Assembly: GCA_018296165.2 (NCBI GenBank)
Contig: JACKQL020000002.1
Location: forward strand, 1,612,001-1,676,000
Origin: Termitomyces sp. T153
Taxonomy: Eukaryota > Basidiomycota > Agaricomycetes > Agaricales > Lyophyllaceae
Length of the DNA: 64,000 bases
Direction: 5' to 3'
Positions 32,127 through 49,086 of this stretch are shown in pieces. The notes under the pieces were generated by a model. It saw only the letters and a list, made by a program, of their open reading frames with translations. It searched no databases and was not told the origin of the DNA. Position 1 is the stretch's first letter; each line of letters opens with the position of its first letter. Both the position numbers and the translations under genes were made by a program.

Positions 32127-34098
32127 ATGACTGGCAGACGTACATTCTTGATCGGTGGTGGATGCACAGCTTTCATCAAGGTTAGTGTTACAGCCATCAC
32201 CCACGGTGTAACGAATAACTGACATCTGCTGTCATGTGTTTAGCCCCGAGGCCAACGCGCCACTGAGGATGTCCGTGTCATGAATCATATTCGCAGTGCT
32301 GAACCTTTAGAATTTACGCAATCTATTCCAGATGGGCTTGGAAGCTGCTACCAAGGCCCTCCTTGATGCAGGTACGTATCAGCATATCTCGGTACGTACT
32401 TGCAGCGGGGTTAACATCATACCCAGGCATCACATACGACCAAGTTCAGAGTGCGTACGTTGGATACGTCTACGGAGATTCGACTTGCGGACAGGTCAGT
32501 ATAATGCGTTCTAGCCGTTCATGGCATTAACTATGGTCCTTTCCAGAGGGCCTTGTATAACCTCGGCATGACTGGTATTCCCGTCGTCAACGTCAACAAC
32601 AACTGTTCCACTGGCTCTTCGGCACTGTTCTTGGCGAACACCGCGGTGAAGCACGGTCAAACGGAATGCTCTCTCGCTCTTGGATTTGAACGCATGAAGC
32701 CCGGCAGCCTTGGCTCAAACTGGCCCGACCGTAAGCCTGCTATGGCTCTTTTCAACGCTCGCATGGAAGAGCTCGAGAAGGAGGGCCTCGGCGAAAACCA
32801 CGGCCCAAATGCCCCTCGCATGTTTGCTGATGGCGTCCAGGAGTATTTCAATAAATACGGAGGCAACATCGAACATTTGGCTAAGATCTGTACGTATACT
32901 ATCATGTTTGTTTGAGCTTTGGCTCATGTTGTAATGTTTGAATGCAGCGTCCAAAAATCACAAGCACTCCTTGAACAATCCCTACTCGCAGTTCCGCGAC
33001 GGATGGAGCGTTGAACAAGTGCTGAAAGGCAGGAAAATCAACAACCAGTTGACGATGTACATGTGCAGTCCGACTTCGGTGAGTTTGGTCCTTATTCGCA
33101 TCAGCTCTCATCTCACTGTATGGAGTAGGACGGAGCGGCTTGCTGTATCGTTGCTTCGGAGGACTTTGTGCACAAGTACGGGCTCGAGAATCAGGCTATC
33201 GAGATCTGTGGGACACAATTGACGACTGATTCTCCCGCTGCCTTCGGAAGTGCAATGGACCTAGTTGGATACACCATGTCCAAGAACTGCGCCGACGACG
33301 TATTTGCTCAAGCTGGCTTTGCTCCAGGCCAGGGCAGGGATCAAGTTGGAGTGGTCGAGCTCCACGATTGCTTTGCTGCCAACGAGGTATTTTTTTCCAT
33401 TCTCGAAACTTGTCGCTGTTTCTCACTCTTCCAGCTTCTAACTTACCCGGCTCTTGGCCTATGCGCGATTGAAGATGCCCACAAGTTCGTGGACCGGGGA
33501 GATAATACTGTCAGTTAGCATCTATCTTGACAGAGGTCGAGGAACTCACCCCTTCCTTCAGTATGGAGGCAAATATGTTGTGAACCCCAGCGGAGGGCTG
33601 GAGGCCAAGGGACATCCCCTTGGTGCTACCGGTCTTGGAATGCATTTCTATATTATGAGTATGTGGCTATCGTCAACCTTTGTACTGCTCTTGTCTGACA
33701 TAATCCCAATAGTGCAATTGCGAGGCTGTGAGCTATGACAAGCTTGGCTTACTTTCTTTATCGCTGATAATTTTCCAGGGGCCGGACCTATGCAAGCGCC
33801 AGGGCTCCTTGATACCCCAGACAAGCGCGGCAAGTATGGATTGGTCCACAACGTTGGCCTTGGTGGCGCAGTCGTTGTTTCGCTACTCCGCCGTCCTGAA
33901 TTCTACAAAGAGGGAGGCGTTGATGGCAGGACGAGGTCAAGTCATGCGTTTTCAGCGTTTGATCTTTCTCTGATCCTGTTTACTTGCAGGGTCGGCTACA
34001 ACCATGCACACATATGTCGCAGCGTTACGAGGGCAGACGTCGACAAGGTCAAGTCTGTGAAGTCGTCAGAGTATGTTCTCGCGCGTGCCAAGCTGTGA
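32127..34098 (+). CDS. Peroxisomal SCP2-type 3-ketoacyl-CoA thiolase (SCPx thiolase domain only)
   Basis: Thiolases of this type split 3-ketoacyl-CoA in peroxisomal beta-oxidation or act in related acyl-CoA metabolism. The spliced protein (about 450 residues) starts [11 protein letters not shown] and has [19 protein letters not shown], the acyl-accepting cysteine in [36 protein letters not shown], and the catalytic C-terminal region [17 protein letters not shown]. At least seven short introns. It ends ..YVLARAKL; the final AKL fits a type 1 peroxisomal signal. Unlike animal SCPx there is no sterol carrier domain after the thiolase part. Start at 32127 follows a TATA box; stop TGA 34096. Confidence 0.92.
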
Positions 34099-34407
34099 GT
34101 TGCGAATCGCTATGTAAGGGTCTGGAACTTCGATTACCATACTCGTGAAAAATTAAAATGTGTCACTGGTTACTAGTCAAAGTGAAATGCAATGGCTTTT
34201 GGAATTTGTCTGATAGATGAGCGAGTGAGCTATGCGACCTGCTTGAGGCGATTATTTGAAATCTACATATACATAACTACTCTGTCTACCTTTCTGTGTA
34301 CAGCAGGCGTGGGAATTCCTCATCGCCCAGCCCATAGTGCAAACATCCATCAAGGTCAACACCAACTTCTCGAGCAATTTTCGTCGTTGGGACTTATATA
34401 TTCCGGC
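34099..34407. other. Intergenic region upstream of PRP16
   Basis: About 309 bp with no recognisable gene. TTATATATTCC at about 34393-34404 lies too close to the PRP16 ATG to be a normal TATA box. No repeats. Confidence 0.45.
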
Positions 34408-39305
<4,898 letters not shown>

Positions 39306-40239
39306 TAATGACTTATAGACATGTATTTTAGAGAATGAAACGTCAAAACCTTTTTCTGGTGAGTGTTCAACCACGCACAAGCTCGTGCTTCTCGTGTTTA
39401 TCTATCTTCCCCAGATCATTGACAAAGATTCATGATAGGCTGTATCGTAGCGTCTGGTAATTTCGGCGTTATTTTCCATTCTCATCAAGTATTGCTGCAT
39501 CTACACCTTGCACCGATAAACCCAGTGCCTCTTAAGCCATATCTTCCTGCCTCTGCGGTATCTCGTCACATCCGAGGTCTTGGGTAACTTGGTCGGAGTC
39601 GGAGTAATGACCTGAAGAAAACAAGCATATACTGAAGTGCGATCCATAATTAACGAGTGTCCTTGATTTTCGTTGCAACAAAACTTGTACAAACGATCGA
39701 TGCCATTTGACTTACTCCCATAAAATCAGTTACCATATATTCAGCTAAATCGTCAATGAACATGAACATACATGGTCGGTCTTCAACATATCGAGGACAG
39801 ATCAAATAAAAACAAGGGCGAGTCCGACAGTCCGACAGGAAGTCGAGCAAGATGACGAAGTAATATTACATGGTACACTGTGAGTTCAAACCGATGGCAC
39901 GGGAATTCTGAGATCACTCTCTGGAGCCTCCGATAGAGGCATCTTCACTTGCATATTCGCTTCTTGAATAAGCCTTTGGAGAATTTACCAGCGCCGGAAG
40001 CCGCGTCAATTTGACGCTATTCATTGGGAGTCAACGCAGGGGTACTGAAGAGGGCTGCGATGATAGAAGAGCAACAAGTTGAACTTCTTGTTGAGCTATG
40101 CCCGTGATAACTACCTTTGAAGGGAATGTCAATGTGGGAGAGTTCCGACGACTCCAAATGTGACTCTTGGGGACTTGACTTACAGGCTACTTTGCCTGCT
40201 CTCGCTAGATTTTCAAATGGACATTGACTCTGGCGCACA
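39306..40239. other. Intergenic region, no gene supported
   Basis: Contains two short minus-strand frames (39501-39692, 39650-39850) with no recognisable domain, unlikely to be genes. The 3' UTR of PRP16 presumably occupies the first part. Confidence 0.4.
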
Positions 40240-41345
40240 TCGAAAGTATTTCCTGTGCCTATTGCGCCTACAAATTTAAAGCCTCTGCCAAGTCCTTATC
40301 CTTACACTCCAAGACAGCCATTCCACCTCTCGCATCCCCGCACCCTAACTCTCCGTCGCCACCAGCTCATTTCGTCAATCGAGGGCAAGAAGTGTAGATT
40401 GGCGCCAGTGTCTTTGCCGAGGAGGTCCAAGAATCTCCTCGTGGACAAATCATGGCTCATCCACGAATTCTATCATCACAGCCGTCAGAAGGTCAGCATT
40501 GCCCTCAAGCCTCGTCGATCCGGCGAATCCACGAATCTGGCCATGCTCAAGTAAGTCTAATACCGTTCCCACTAATGATCATAGATCACGAGTAATTTGA
40601 TTCCAATCTAGATACTTCTTTGAGATCGTCAATAACCCCGTTGAGCGAGGCCGCCCGGCAACAAATGCTTTGAGATGAACATTGTTGCCTGTAGGGAATG
40701 CATGAAGGACATGGGCAAATATCCTGTCCTTCTGCTAAATCTGAAGGGTTCTGAATCAATCAAGCTTTCGAGCACGATCTCCACCACAGATTTTGCAAGG
40801 CAGTGCTGCGATGAACATGTGCAGTGCAAACATAATACTCCAAATCAAAGAGTCCCGGAGAAATCGATACGATGCCAACCTCGCAAACAGCATACTGTAA
40901 ATGATGGAGCTCGTCCGGAAGTTAATCAAAAAGAACTTCATCGTTCTGATCGACGAATACGATGATCCTCAGCAACATGCCTTCGAGAAAGGTTTCATAG
41001 ATGAGGCCGAAGACATCATGAAGACGTTCTACACCACGCTTTTAAAAGTAAATGTCCCCTTGATCCTTACGCTGTCCGTTGCTCAATACCCCGAATTGTA
41101 GGACAACCCCACATCTCAAGAAGGCACTTTGTGTGTGGGTATAACTGGTTTCTAAAAGTGGTATACTTTCTGGTTTATATAACGCAGACGCTCACAAGAC
41201 AATCTCCATATCGTGACTTGTTCGGATTCACATCACAGCCTGGCAACCATCCCAAGGCCATCATTCTTAAGTTGAAATATCTTCATGCTGGCGCGACCCC
41301 TGAGGCCATATCGGCAAAGATAAAGGCTTTCAACAGATTGTAGAC
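40240..41345 (+). pseudogene. Broken AAA-ATPase-like gene (fungal AAA_ATPase-like family)
   Basis: Fragments in three frames form the start of the AAA-ATPase-like family that is expanded in some fungi. LVDKSWLIHEFYHHSRQKVSIALKPRRSGESTNLAML spans 40430-40550; the Walker A lysine is Glu here (RSGEST, usual RSGKST). Next come NNPVERG, MKDMGKYPVLLLNLKG, the Walker B FIVLIDEYDDPQQHAF (40940-40990), EAEDIMKTFYTTLLK and later YRDLFGFTSQ near 41205-41235. Frameshifts occur near 40660 and 40870, stops at 41099 and 41140, and the C-terminal DUF1703-like part is absent. Possibly a captured or transposed copy that has decayed; its single-copy context lies between two housekeeping genes. Confidence 0.7.
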
Positions 41346-41735
41346 AAAAGTTATTGCCACAAGCTTCGATAATCACGTAGAGATAGTCAGAATCTGCTTT
41401 CACAATTGAAAGGTAACGTTCGAACTTAGCCCAGCCATCCGAGAAGGAGACGGATGGAAATTCTTCTAGTGATAGTGATTGATACAGTGATTGGTCTCAC
41501 ATTGTAGCTCTCTAGGAGTACAACCGCAGCGATTTTGAAGTATTTACAATGTTACCACTTGCTGAAGTAGAACCGACAGTTCGGAGGGTCCATCTTCCTT
41601 TTTGATATTGATGTGATCGGCGTTGTGAGCCAAGGCCATCTTAGACTCAAATGTAGGAATCCTAGAAGAACTCTTTCCAGTCTTTTGATCAATCCTTCTT
41701 ACGGCCTGGGCGTTAGCTTTTGCGCTTCATAGACA
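41346..41735. other. Intergenic region upstream of the Sel1-repeat gene
   Basis: 390 bp, no gene recognised; it should contain the promoter of the downstream gene. No clear TATA box. Confidence 0.4.
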
Positions 41736-43542
41736 ATGATGTCCACCTCCGCCTACAGGTTCCAGTCGCCCCTCGACTCCTTTGTTCATCATACATCCTC
41801 TAAGAAACCCGAACCCAAGTTGTATACGTCTACTCTCACAACACCAGGACAGTCAAGTTCACAGCATTCTCTTGTGTCACCCTTATTGCATAGTCGTTTC
41901 GCACGCAATTCGACAGCTACAGCCTCGTCCAATGACGATAACTCGTTTCTCTATTCAGCCTCCATCGATTCAAGAAACGCATATCAAGACTCAGAAATGG
42001 AATATCGCTTTAATGACGATGAAAGCATCTATTCGACCAATATATCTAGCTCAGCGCCTCGCGATTCATGGCAGTCTGCGGGTACAACAGATACTGTCCA
42101 ACAAACGACTTACCCATCTTCATCACAGAATAAAACAGGAAATCATTCAAGCTCACACCTATCCTCCGATTTACCCGTTCCAACGGTCGTTGTTTCCTCT
42201 CCTACGGATTCCCAAGTCTCCAGTACTCCCCATGCAGGTCGAACGGCAATTGTTAGGCCCATCACGAGTAACTTCTCTAGGCCTGTTCGTCCTTCAGTAA
42301 TTGTTACTGCTGTAGAAAACGAGGAACAAAAGCGCAGAGTCTTGGCACGCAACGCAAACCGGCGATTACATTCCTTGAGTAGTCTACCGAGAACAAGGCT
42401 GACCAACAACCATGGCTCCGGCACAAGTATAATAGAAGAATCTCATCCTCTCACAATGGTTCGTGACCACGGAAACACCGGAACTCTTCGTGAAAACACC
42501 TCCCAAGCATTTTCAATGCAACCGTCATCTACTACCAACTTGCAGCCTGTCAGTAAATTTGCAGTCTTAACGGATGGATATCCTTCAAGAAGCGTCTCTC
42601 CTGCTACTAGTCTTTATTCTAATTATTCGTATTACCAATTACCGCCGAGTGCGGGACCTTCACCCGTTGGTGATGCGTTCCCAGATGCTCCTTTGGATTC
42701 TTTGGCGTTCACAACACAGCCTCGGGCGGCGCCCAAACCGCCCTCTATAAGAAATGCCCCGTCGCCCACTCCGATCCTCTCCTCGAAAATCCCAACACAA
42801 GCGCCTCGCACAGTTGGCTTTGCTCTCAAATCGACACAATCGGAAAAGTCTCAAGATTACCTCCAATTAGGTATCGCGCATCATGAGGCCAACAGGCTCA
42901 AGGAGTCTGCCGCTTGCTTTGAGAAGAGTGCGAAAGAAGGCGGTGGGTGCGGCGTTGGGATGCTCATGTGGGGCTTGACCCTCCGGCATGGCTGGGGCTG
43001 CGAAAAGAATGAGAAGGTTGCATTCAAGTGGCTTCAACGAGCAGCTGAAAGTGCAGTTGATGATCTGGAGAATGCGCGCATAGGTGGAGGAGTGGATTCC
43101 ACTGCTATCCAGGTACTTTCTTTCAACCATTCCTAATTCTGCAAGATTTATTCACGTCTTCTATCTTAGACTGAGCTTGTCCTGGCAATTTATGAGGTTG
43201 GACAGTGTTTCTTCCAGGGGTGGGGTGTTGCTAAGGACCAGAAGATGGCAGTGGTTCGTCTTCTCCACTCATCCTTGCCAAATCTGTTATTCATCTGATC
43301 TAGAGCTACTACACCGTCGCTGCGCGGCTTGGAGATCCCGATGCACAAAGTGACCTGGCGTTTTGTCTTGCTAATGGAAAAGGGTGTAAGAAAGACCGCA
43401 AAGAAGCAGCAAAATGGTATCGCGCTGCTGTGAGTTGTTCACGCAAGTGCCACGGGTAGTTAGGGCTGACATATCCCCCCAGGTCGCGCAGGGAGCGAGT
43501 GATATCGGTCTTGCTTGGATATACAAGGAGAAGTTTCAGTAA
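41736..43542 (+). CDS. Sel1-repeat (HCP-like) protein with long disordered N-terminus
   Basis: ATG at 41736 opens one exon of about 460 codons, followed by three short introns (about 43113-43169, 43253-43302, 43434-43484). Residues 1-360 are Ser/Thr/Pro-rich and probably disordered (SSSQNKTGNHSSSH, PPSAGPSPVGDAFPDAP). The C-terminal ~180 residues hold Sel1-type helical repeats: YLQLGIAHHEANRLKESAACFEKSA, GMLMWGLTLRHGWGCEKNEKVAFKWLQRAAE, YEVGQCFFQGWGVAKDQKMAVSYYTVAA, and CLANGKGCKKDRKEAAKWYRAA. The end is GLAWIYKEKFQ. Sel1 proteins of this layout in fungi include chitin synthase regulator-like and DSF2-like adaptors; which one this is cannot be told by eye. Confidence 0.82.
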
Positions 43543-43841
43543 CTGTTGAAGCTGTATAACACAACCCGCTGATTGATGGATGGTAGATCGGATAGGGACT
43601 TTATATTTTTATTGTTATCCCCTTTATGTAGCTCTTGTAATATAACTCACCAGCCGAACGTCTGTATAAACATTGACACCGGTTGACCATGAACTTGCGC
43701 ATCGTTTCTTCGAGATTAGTGGCTATGCCAAATATGAATTTGAACCTCGAGGCGGGGATATGCGTAAGCTCATGATCTCTAGACCTTCCAGGGTGATTAC
43801 TTATATAGGACATTACTTTCTGATACTCTCGTTCTCTCTCT
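43543..43841. promoter_or_regulatory. Sel1 gene 3' end and ABC transporter promoter
   Basis: 299 bp gap. TTATATAGG at 43800-43808 is the probable TATA box of the ABC transporter gene. No other gene seen. Confidence 0.45.
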
Positions 43842-46560
43842 ATGCCTCGGGCAGGATTTCATAGACGCAAACCTACTAGAAAGGGCAGATTTGATCCTTC
43901 AGATACCAACAATGTGAAGCACAGCCGTATCGGTGTTTGGGATCTCTATGAAGAAATCCAGCCAGAGCTCGCTCACGTCCCTGGTTCTTCGCGCCTCGAA
44001 CCATACTTTGAGATTGCGCAGAATCTACCATATGTTTGGCGTATGCTCAAAGATGTTGGCTCTATCCGTGCATGTTGGTTCCACCTTGCGCTGTATCTCA
44101 TAGTTGAATGTATTGCATCATTGGTTCCTGCCGTTTCACTGTGGTAAGTGTCGTTATTTTTACTCAGGATATACAGGCTTTACTTCCTTGTTCTTCCAGG
44201 TACTCTGCCCAGCTGCTGAAAATTGTGAATCGAGTTTTCGTTATGAATGGAAAACTATCGCTCAGACTTCATAGGTCCAATCTGCCATTGACGAACGTGC
44301 TGTCAACGAGAGACTTTTGTTTAAGATCGCGGCAGGTCGGCTTGGATGTCTCTTTGTAACGCGGTTGATGAGATACAGCAAGAAACGATGTGTCACTCCA
44401 CTCAACATTCGCATCAAGAGGTTTTATTCTTTGCACACTTTTAGAGCCATGGGGCGCCTAGATGTGCCTACATTTGATGACGACGCTGTTCAAAGGCAAC
44501 TCGAACAATCGGTGTCACCCAATTCGTCCACAACTATCGCTTGGGAAACTATCTCGACAACATTGTCCGGTCTTGCTATGTTGCTGCAGCTGATTTCGCA
44601 ATTCTCTGTGCTTGTCAATGTCTTGCGAGATCAACGCGATGGGACTTTGCTTGCAGTGTTGAGTTTTGCACAGACTGTGTTTGCTAGGAATTCATTCACT
44701 CGAACTTTTTTGTCGACTGCTGGTGAGCATATGTTTGATTGCAATCAAAGTCGTCCGACTGTCTGGTTAATGTGTTAATTCTTCAAGTATGGGCTGCGAC
44801 TACCAAGAATGCTGAATATATTAGAATGGAAGGCCTTAAGCGGACTGTTAGTCATGCAACGCATCGGAAAGAAATTGTGGCTGGAGGCCTACAAGAGTAC
44901 CTATTTGATCGTACGTTAAACCCAGTAAATCTCGGCTGACGACTGTCGGCCTGACTGTCTTTCTAGAATTCAAACGCAGTAGCCAGGCAGTTGGAGATCG
45001 TGCTGGTAATTTCATGGAGCTTCTGCGAATACATAGAATGGCTCAATTGTCCCTGTTCTCGTTCCTTGAGGACCCATTACGGGAGCTTCCTCAGGTAAGT
45101 TGACTGTTGGATCACACCCCTCAAGCTTATATGTCCGCAGATAGTCTTCACGTTACGAGCCGTTCAATATCCTGCATCGATACCCGTATCTCTTGCGTCA
45201 CTGAATCTGATAACACACACTGCGGCCGGTTTTACTCACACTCTTGTCTCTCTCTATGATGAAACGGGCTCCCTTGCACAGATGTTTGCCGATATACGGC
45301 GGATGTATGAGGTAGAGAACATTCCGAATCGTGTTTCGGATGGGACAGTGCCGTTCCCGGAAGAAGAGCAGTCCCTCGAGATGGGTATCTCGGTGGAATT
45401 CCGGTTGGGACGTTTAGTTCTTTTGTTGATATGGGACTTATCTTTTGTAGAAACGTATTTTTCCGTTATCCAGCAAGTGAGGCGTACGCGTTGGAAAACG
45501 TGTCATTCAAGATAGAAAAGGGACAACTATGTGTATGTGGTGTAATTTATTCTGTCACTGTTCTCATGTTGATAATTTTTGTTTCAAAGATTATCGTAGG
45601 TGCGAATGGGTCTGGGAAGAGTACTGTCCTCAAACTCATTGCCCGACTCTATGAGCCTGAGTCGGGAGAAATCCTGATTGACGGTAAAAATATCAAGCGG
45701 CTCAAGTTGGATCATCTTCGGCGTGCAATCTCTGTTCTCTTTCAGGATTATACTCACTTTCCTCTGTCGGTAAGCGTGTTGCAAAAGTGAGATCTAAAAG
45801 TTCTCTTAGCTTTGGGCCGTAGATTAAGGAAAACATCGGTCTTGGGGACCCTAAAAATGCTGCAGATGAGGACAAGATACGGCAGGCCGCCCATATGGGG
45901 GGCGCAGACGAGTTTATCGAGCGGCTGCCCGAAGGCTTCGAGACATATCTGGAGCGTCCAGTCAAGGACTACTATTCGGCACTGCCAGAGGGTACCACGT
46001 CGCTGTTTGGCAGGGTCATCGACTATGGGCGCATTCGGAGCATAGGAAAGATGGAAGGGTCGAGCTCAAAGTCTTTGTCTGGAGGACAGATGCAACGGAT
46101 AGCATTGCAAGTTGTTATTTTCGAGTATCTTTACGACGTTCACACTCTTCAACACAGATCAAGAACGTTCATGCGCTCTCTCGTGTCCCAGCCTAAAGTG
46201 GGCCTCTTGCTGTTTGACGAGCCATCAGCTAGCCTAGACCCCAAGGCAGAGTATGGTGGGTGATCTGATTGTGTTCTGACTAGACGAGCTAAACTCGATC
46301 AGACCTATTCGAGCGGCTGCGCGTATTGCGAGGGAACAAGACGATGATATTCTCTTCGCACCGGTTTGGGAATCTGACTCGACATGCTGATCTGATACTG
46401 TAAGTGGCATGCTGCCAGTGGGGGCGACACGGAAGCTGAACGACACGGCAGATACATGAACGATGCTGTTATCGTGGAAAAGGGAACACACGAGGAGCTG
46501 TTGAAGGAGGACGGAGAGTATGGAGAGATATGGAGGCTGCAAGCACAGGCATTTGTGTAG
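43842..46560 (+). CDS. ABC transporter, MsbA/ABCB-like half transporter
   Basis: ATG at 43842, about 40 bp after a TTATATAGG box (43801). The N-terminal half holds hydrophobic helices (FHLALYLIVECIASLVPAVSLW, GLAMLLQLISQFSVLVNVL and others). The C-terminal nucleotide-binding domain has FRYPASEAYALENVSFKIEKGQLC, Walker A IVGANGSGKST (about 45594-45626), Q-loop LFQDYTHFPLS, signature SLSGGQMQRIAL (46073-46108), Walker B LLLFDEPSASLDP (about 46205-46243) and H-loop SSHRFGNLTRHADLI. It ends GEIWRLQAQAFV. Between Q-loop and signature there is an extra segment (PVKDYYSALPEGTTSLFGRVI..RIRSIGKMEG) seen in a fungal subgroup. One transmembrane domain plus one NBD, so it should work as a dimer. Substrate unknown. 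Many introns. Confidence 0.88.
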
Positions 46561-46630
46561 ACAAAGTATTTATTGTATTTATTTGCACAGCCACGAGCAT
46601 TTGCTGTCTTTATATTTAACTACGACCTCA

Positions 46631-48727
46631 ATGCTGTCGACGTCGTCGCCGGACTTTTCGTTCTTTTCGCCGTCGAAGGGCTCGTCGAGGTCGGTTGTCT
46701 CGTCATCGAAGGGCCCGTCGAGGTCGGTTGTCTCGTCGTCGAAGGGCCCGTCGAGGTCGGTTGTCTCGTCGCCGCCCGTCGTCACCAAGCGCATTGCCCA
46801 TGTCCCCGCCCCGCCCCCGTCCTGGTTCCCGCACATCAAGCGCAAATCCAGCCCCATCCCCGCCCCAGACCTCCCCCGCGAAGTCAAGAGGCTCCGCGCC
46901 GCACCGAAAAGGGTCCCCCGCAAATCACCCTCCGTCCCCGCTTCACGTAGCTCCTCACGCGCTTCGAGCGCGACCGACAGCCGTCCGCCATCTCCAGAGC
47001 CAATATACCGCGGTAGCAGGTCGCGTTCTGCGTCCGCTTTCCCCGGCTGGGACGATCAGTGTCCCATCCAATCTCGCCACTGGAAGGCAACCGAAGACGG
47101 TGAGCCCGGCGAAAATCACTGGAGCTCCGAACAGATCGTCAAACGTCTAATGAAGTCTTATAAGCCATGTAAGCTTCCTCTCAGATCCCGTTACCAAGTT
47201 TTATATTCTTCCAGATTTCAGGAATCATGATGACCCACGCGACTATAGTTTTAAGCCGCACCCTACTCGCTATCCTGTGGTCGAGCTAGAGTATCCCAAT
47301 ACTGGTGCTGTAGAACAGTACATGCCATTTGATTTCTCACATGGCACGATCAACTCACGCGTACATGCAGATTTATTCTCCTTGCTCCTAAAGACAAGGA
47401 TCACTACAATCCAATTATGGACCTTGAAAAATCACTGTACACTATAATAGAATGTACGTTGCGTTTGACCTATCCATCGGATCCCACCCAACCTATCCAC
47501 AGGTTATTTAACACCTGCTCAACAAGCCCTCTTTGGCTCAATACCCAGCGAGACGCTTTCAGAGGCACTCTCGCCTCTACCATCACTCTCGTCATCACCT
47601 CCCAACTCACCATCCTCTGATTCTATATCATCCTCTACCTATAGTTTATCCGGTCTTTCCTCCGTCTCATCGCCTGGTGCGAAACCTGTTCCCCTTCTTC
47701 GCGCACTACAACGTGCGATACACCGGCAAGATGGCCCCCTTTTTCGTACTACAATGGACAAAATTAATACACTTCTTCGGACACTCAAATATCCACCAGT
47801 TCCCAACGACCCTTTTGCCTCTCCACCTTGCAACTCGCTCAAGTACAGCGTCACACAATGGACCCAGACAGGAATGCCCAAGAAAGTGCTTATGCGCATT
47901 ATTGAAGAGAACTATCAGCGCAGCGTTGGCCCATACGTCCAGAGCCTCAAAGCGTATGAAGCCTTCTCAAGCACTGTATATGGGGAACTTATGCCGAGTC
48001 TTGCGTACGAAATGATCCAAATCTCAAGATTGCGTGAGGACTCCCTATTCCTAGACCTCGGGAGTGGTGTGGGGAACGTGTGTGCGCAAGCAAGCCTTCA
48101 AACAGGCTGCAGGAGCTACGGTATCGAGGTCCTCCCTGGTCCTGCAAAGATAGCAAGGGAGATGAAAGAGCACTTGGCAGTACGCTGTAGGATGTGGGGG
48201 GTGCGTTTGGGAGAGATCGAGTTGGAGGAAGGGGATATGTTGAAGAGCTCCAGAGTTAACGAGCTCATTCCGCAAGCAGATGTGGTGCTTGTGGATAACA
48301 AAGTATTTGACGAAAAACGTATGTTGCTTTTTTTTGCTCCTCTTAAATATTGAGGCTCATTTCGCATTCAAGTGAACGAAGCCCTACGACCAAAGTTTCT
48401 AGATCTGAAAGAAGGTGCCATTGTCATTTCGTTGAAACCCTTTGTTTCATCACTAAACGCACGCGTTACGGAGCGCAATGTGAGCACGATCCTGACCCAG
48501 TGATGTCCCACCCGCCTTACAATATATCACCCACTCAGGTTGATGATATCAGTGCGATCTTTGACGTCGTGGAGCGCCCATATCACTCCGGGAGTGTCTC
48601 GTGGGGCAACAGTGGTGGGAGCTACTACGTGCATCGCGTCGACCGCGCCGGTTATGCGGAAATTTTAGCACGCTTCGAGAACTCAAGAGTGGGGACTGGG
48701 AGGAGTTCCCGGATGAGAAGATCCTGA
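46631..48727 (+). CDS. DOT1: Histone H3 lysine-79 methyltransferase DOT1
   Basis: Transfers methyl groups from S-adenosylmethionine to H3K79 on nucleosomes; linked to silencing, checkpoint and transcription. ATG at 46631, only 70 bp after the ABC transporter stop. The N-terminal ~200 residues are basic, Ser/Pro/Arg-rich and include three copies of an 11-residue repeat (SSKGPSRSVVS) from a 33-bp minisatellite. The catalytic part has KPYFRNHDDPRDYSFKPHPTRYPVVELEYP, LRALQRAIHRQDGP, YGELMPSLAYEMI, SAM motif I LDLGSGVGNVCAQAS (about 48052-48096), GIEVLPGPAKIA, EGDML, VVLVDNKVFDEKLNEAL, ISLKPFVSSLNARVTERN and SVSWGNSGGSYYVH. Stop 48725. Introns near 47168-47217, 47455-47501 and 48318-48372. Confidence 0.93.
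46671..46766 (+). repeat. 33-bp minisatellite inside DOT1
   Basis: Three units (46671-46700, lacking the first 3 bp, then 46701-46733 and 46734-46766) of CGTCGTCGAAGGGCCCGTCG followed by AGGTCGGTTGTCT, almost identical and in frame, each coding SSKG[PS]SRSVVS. Confidence 0.9.
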
Positions 48728-49086
48728 AGAGACGTGTATTGTGATATGTCCAACTAATCTTTCCTCAACGCACTGATGATATATCACTGCTATTCTCTCA
48801 ATTGCTTTTCGGTGTATATTCTTATTGAACACGAACGTCCGCACCTGTATTTGTGTTGGAGTTTTCTAATATCATAGATCATGTACTTGGCTTTGTGCCT
48901 GTATTCTTATACCCTTTTGCCGTGCTGTTCCCAGTCATTTAAACAGTACATATGGGTTTGTAGTAACACATCATAAACAAATTTACATAGACCTGTAATA
49001 CATTGAGAGTTCCTGCAACTGGAAATCAAACGATTATGAAGTATGTACACCTTCAAGGTTCAATTGAGCTTCCCAGCCAGCACTCA
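48728..49086. other. Convergent intergenic region DOT1 / helicase gene
   Basis: 359 bp between the stop codons of two convergent genes; no gene. AT-rich, with several AATAAA-like or TATATA words on both strands that could serve 3' end formation. Confidence 0.45.

Noticed and set aside
39501..39850. Two overlapping minus-strand frames between PRP16 and the AAA relic
   Set aside because: Short, without recognisable motifs, and not supported by splice sites or codon use.
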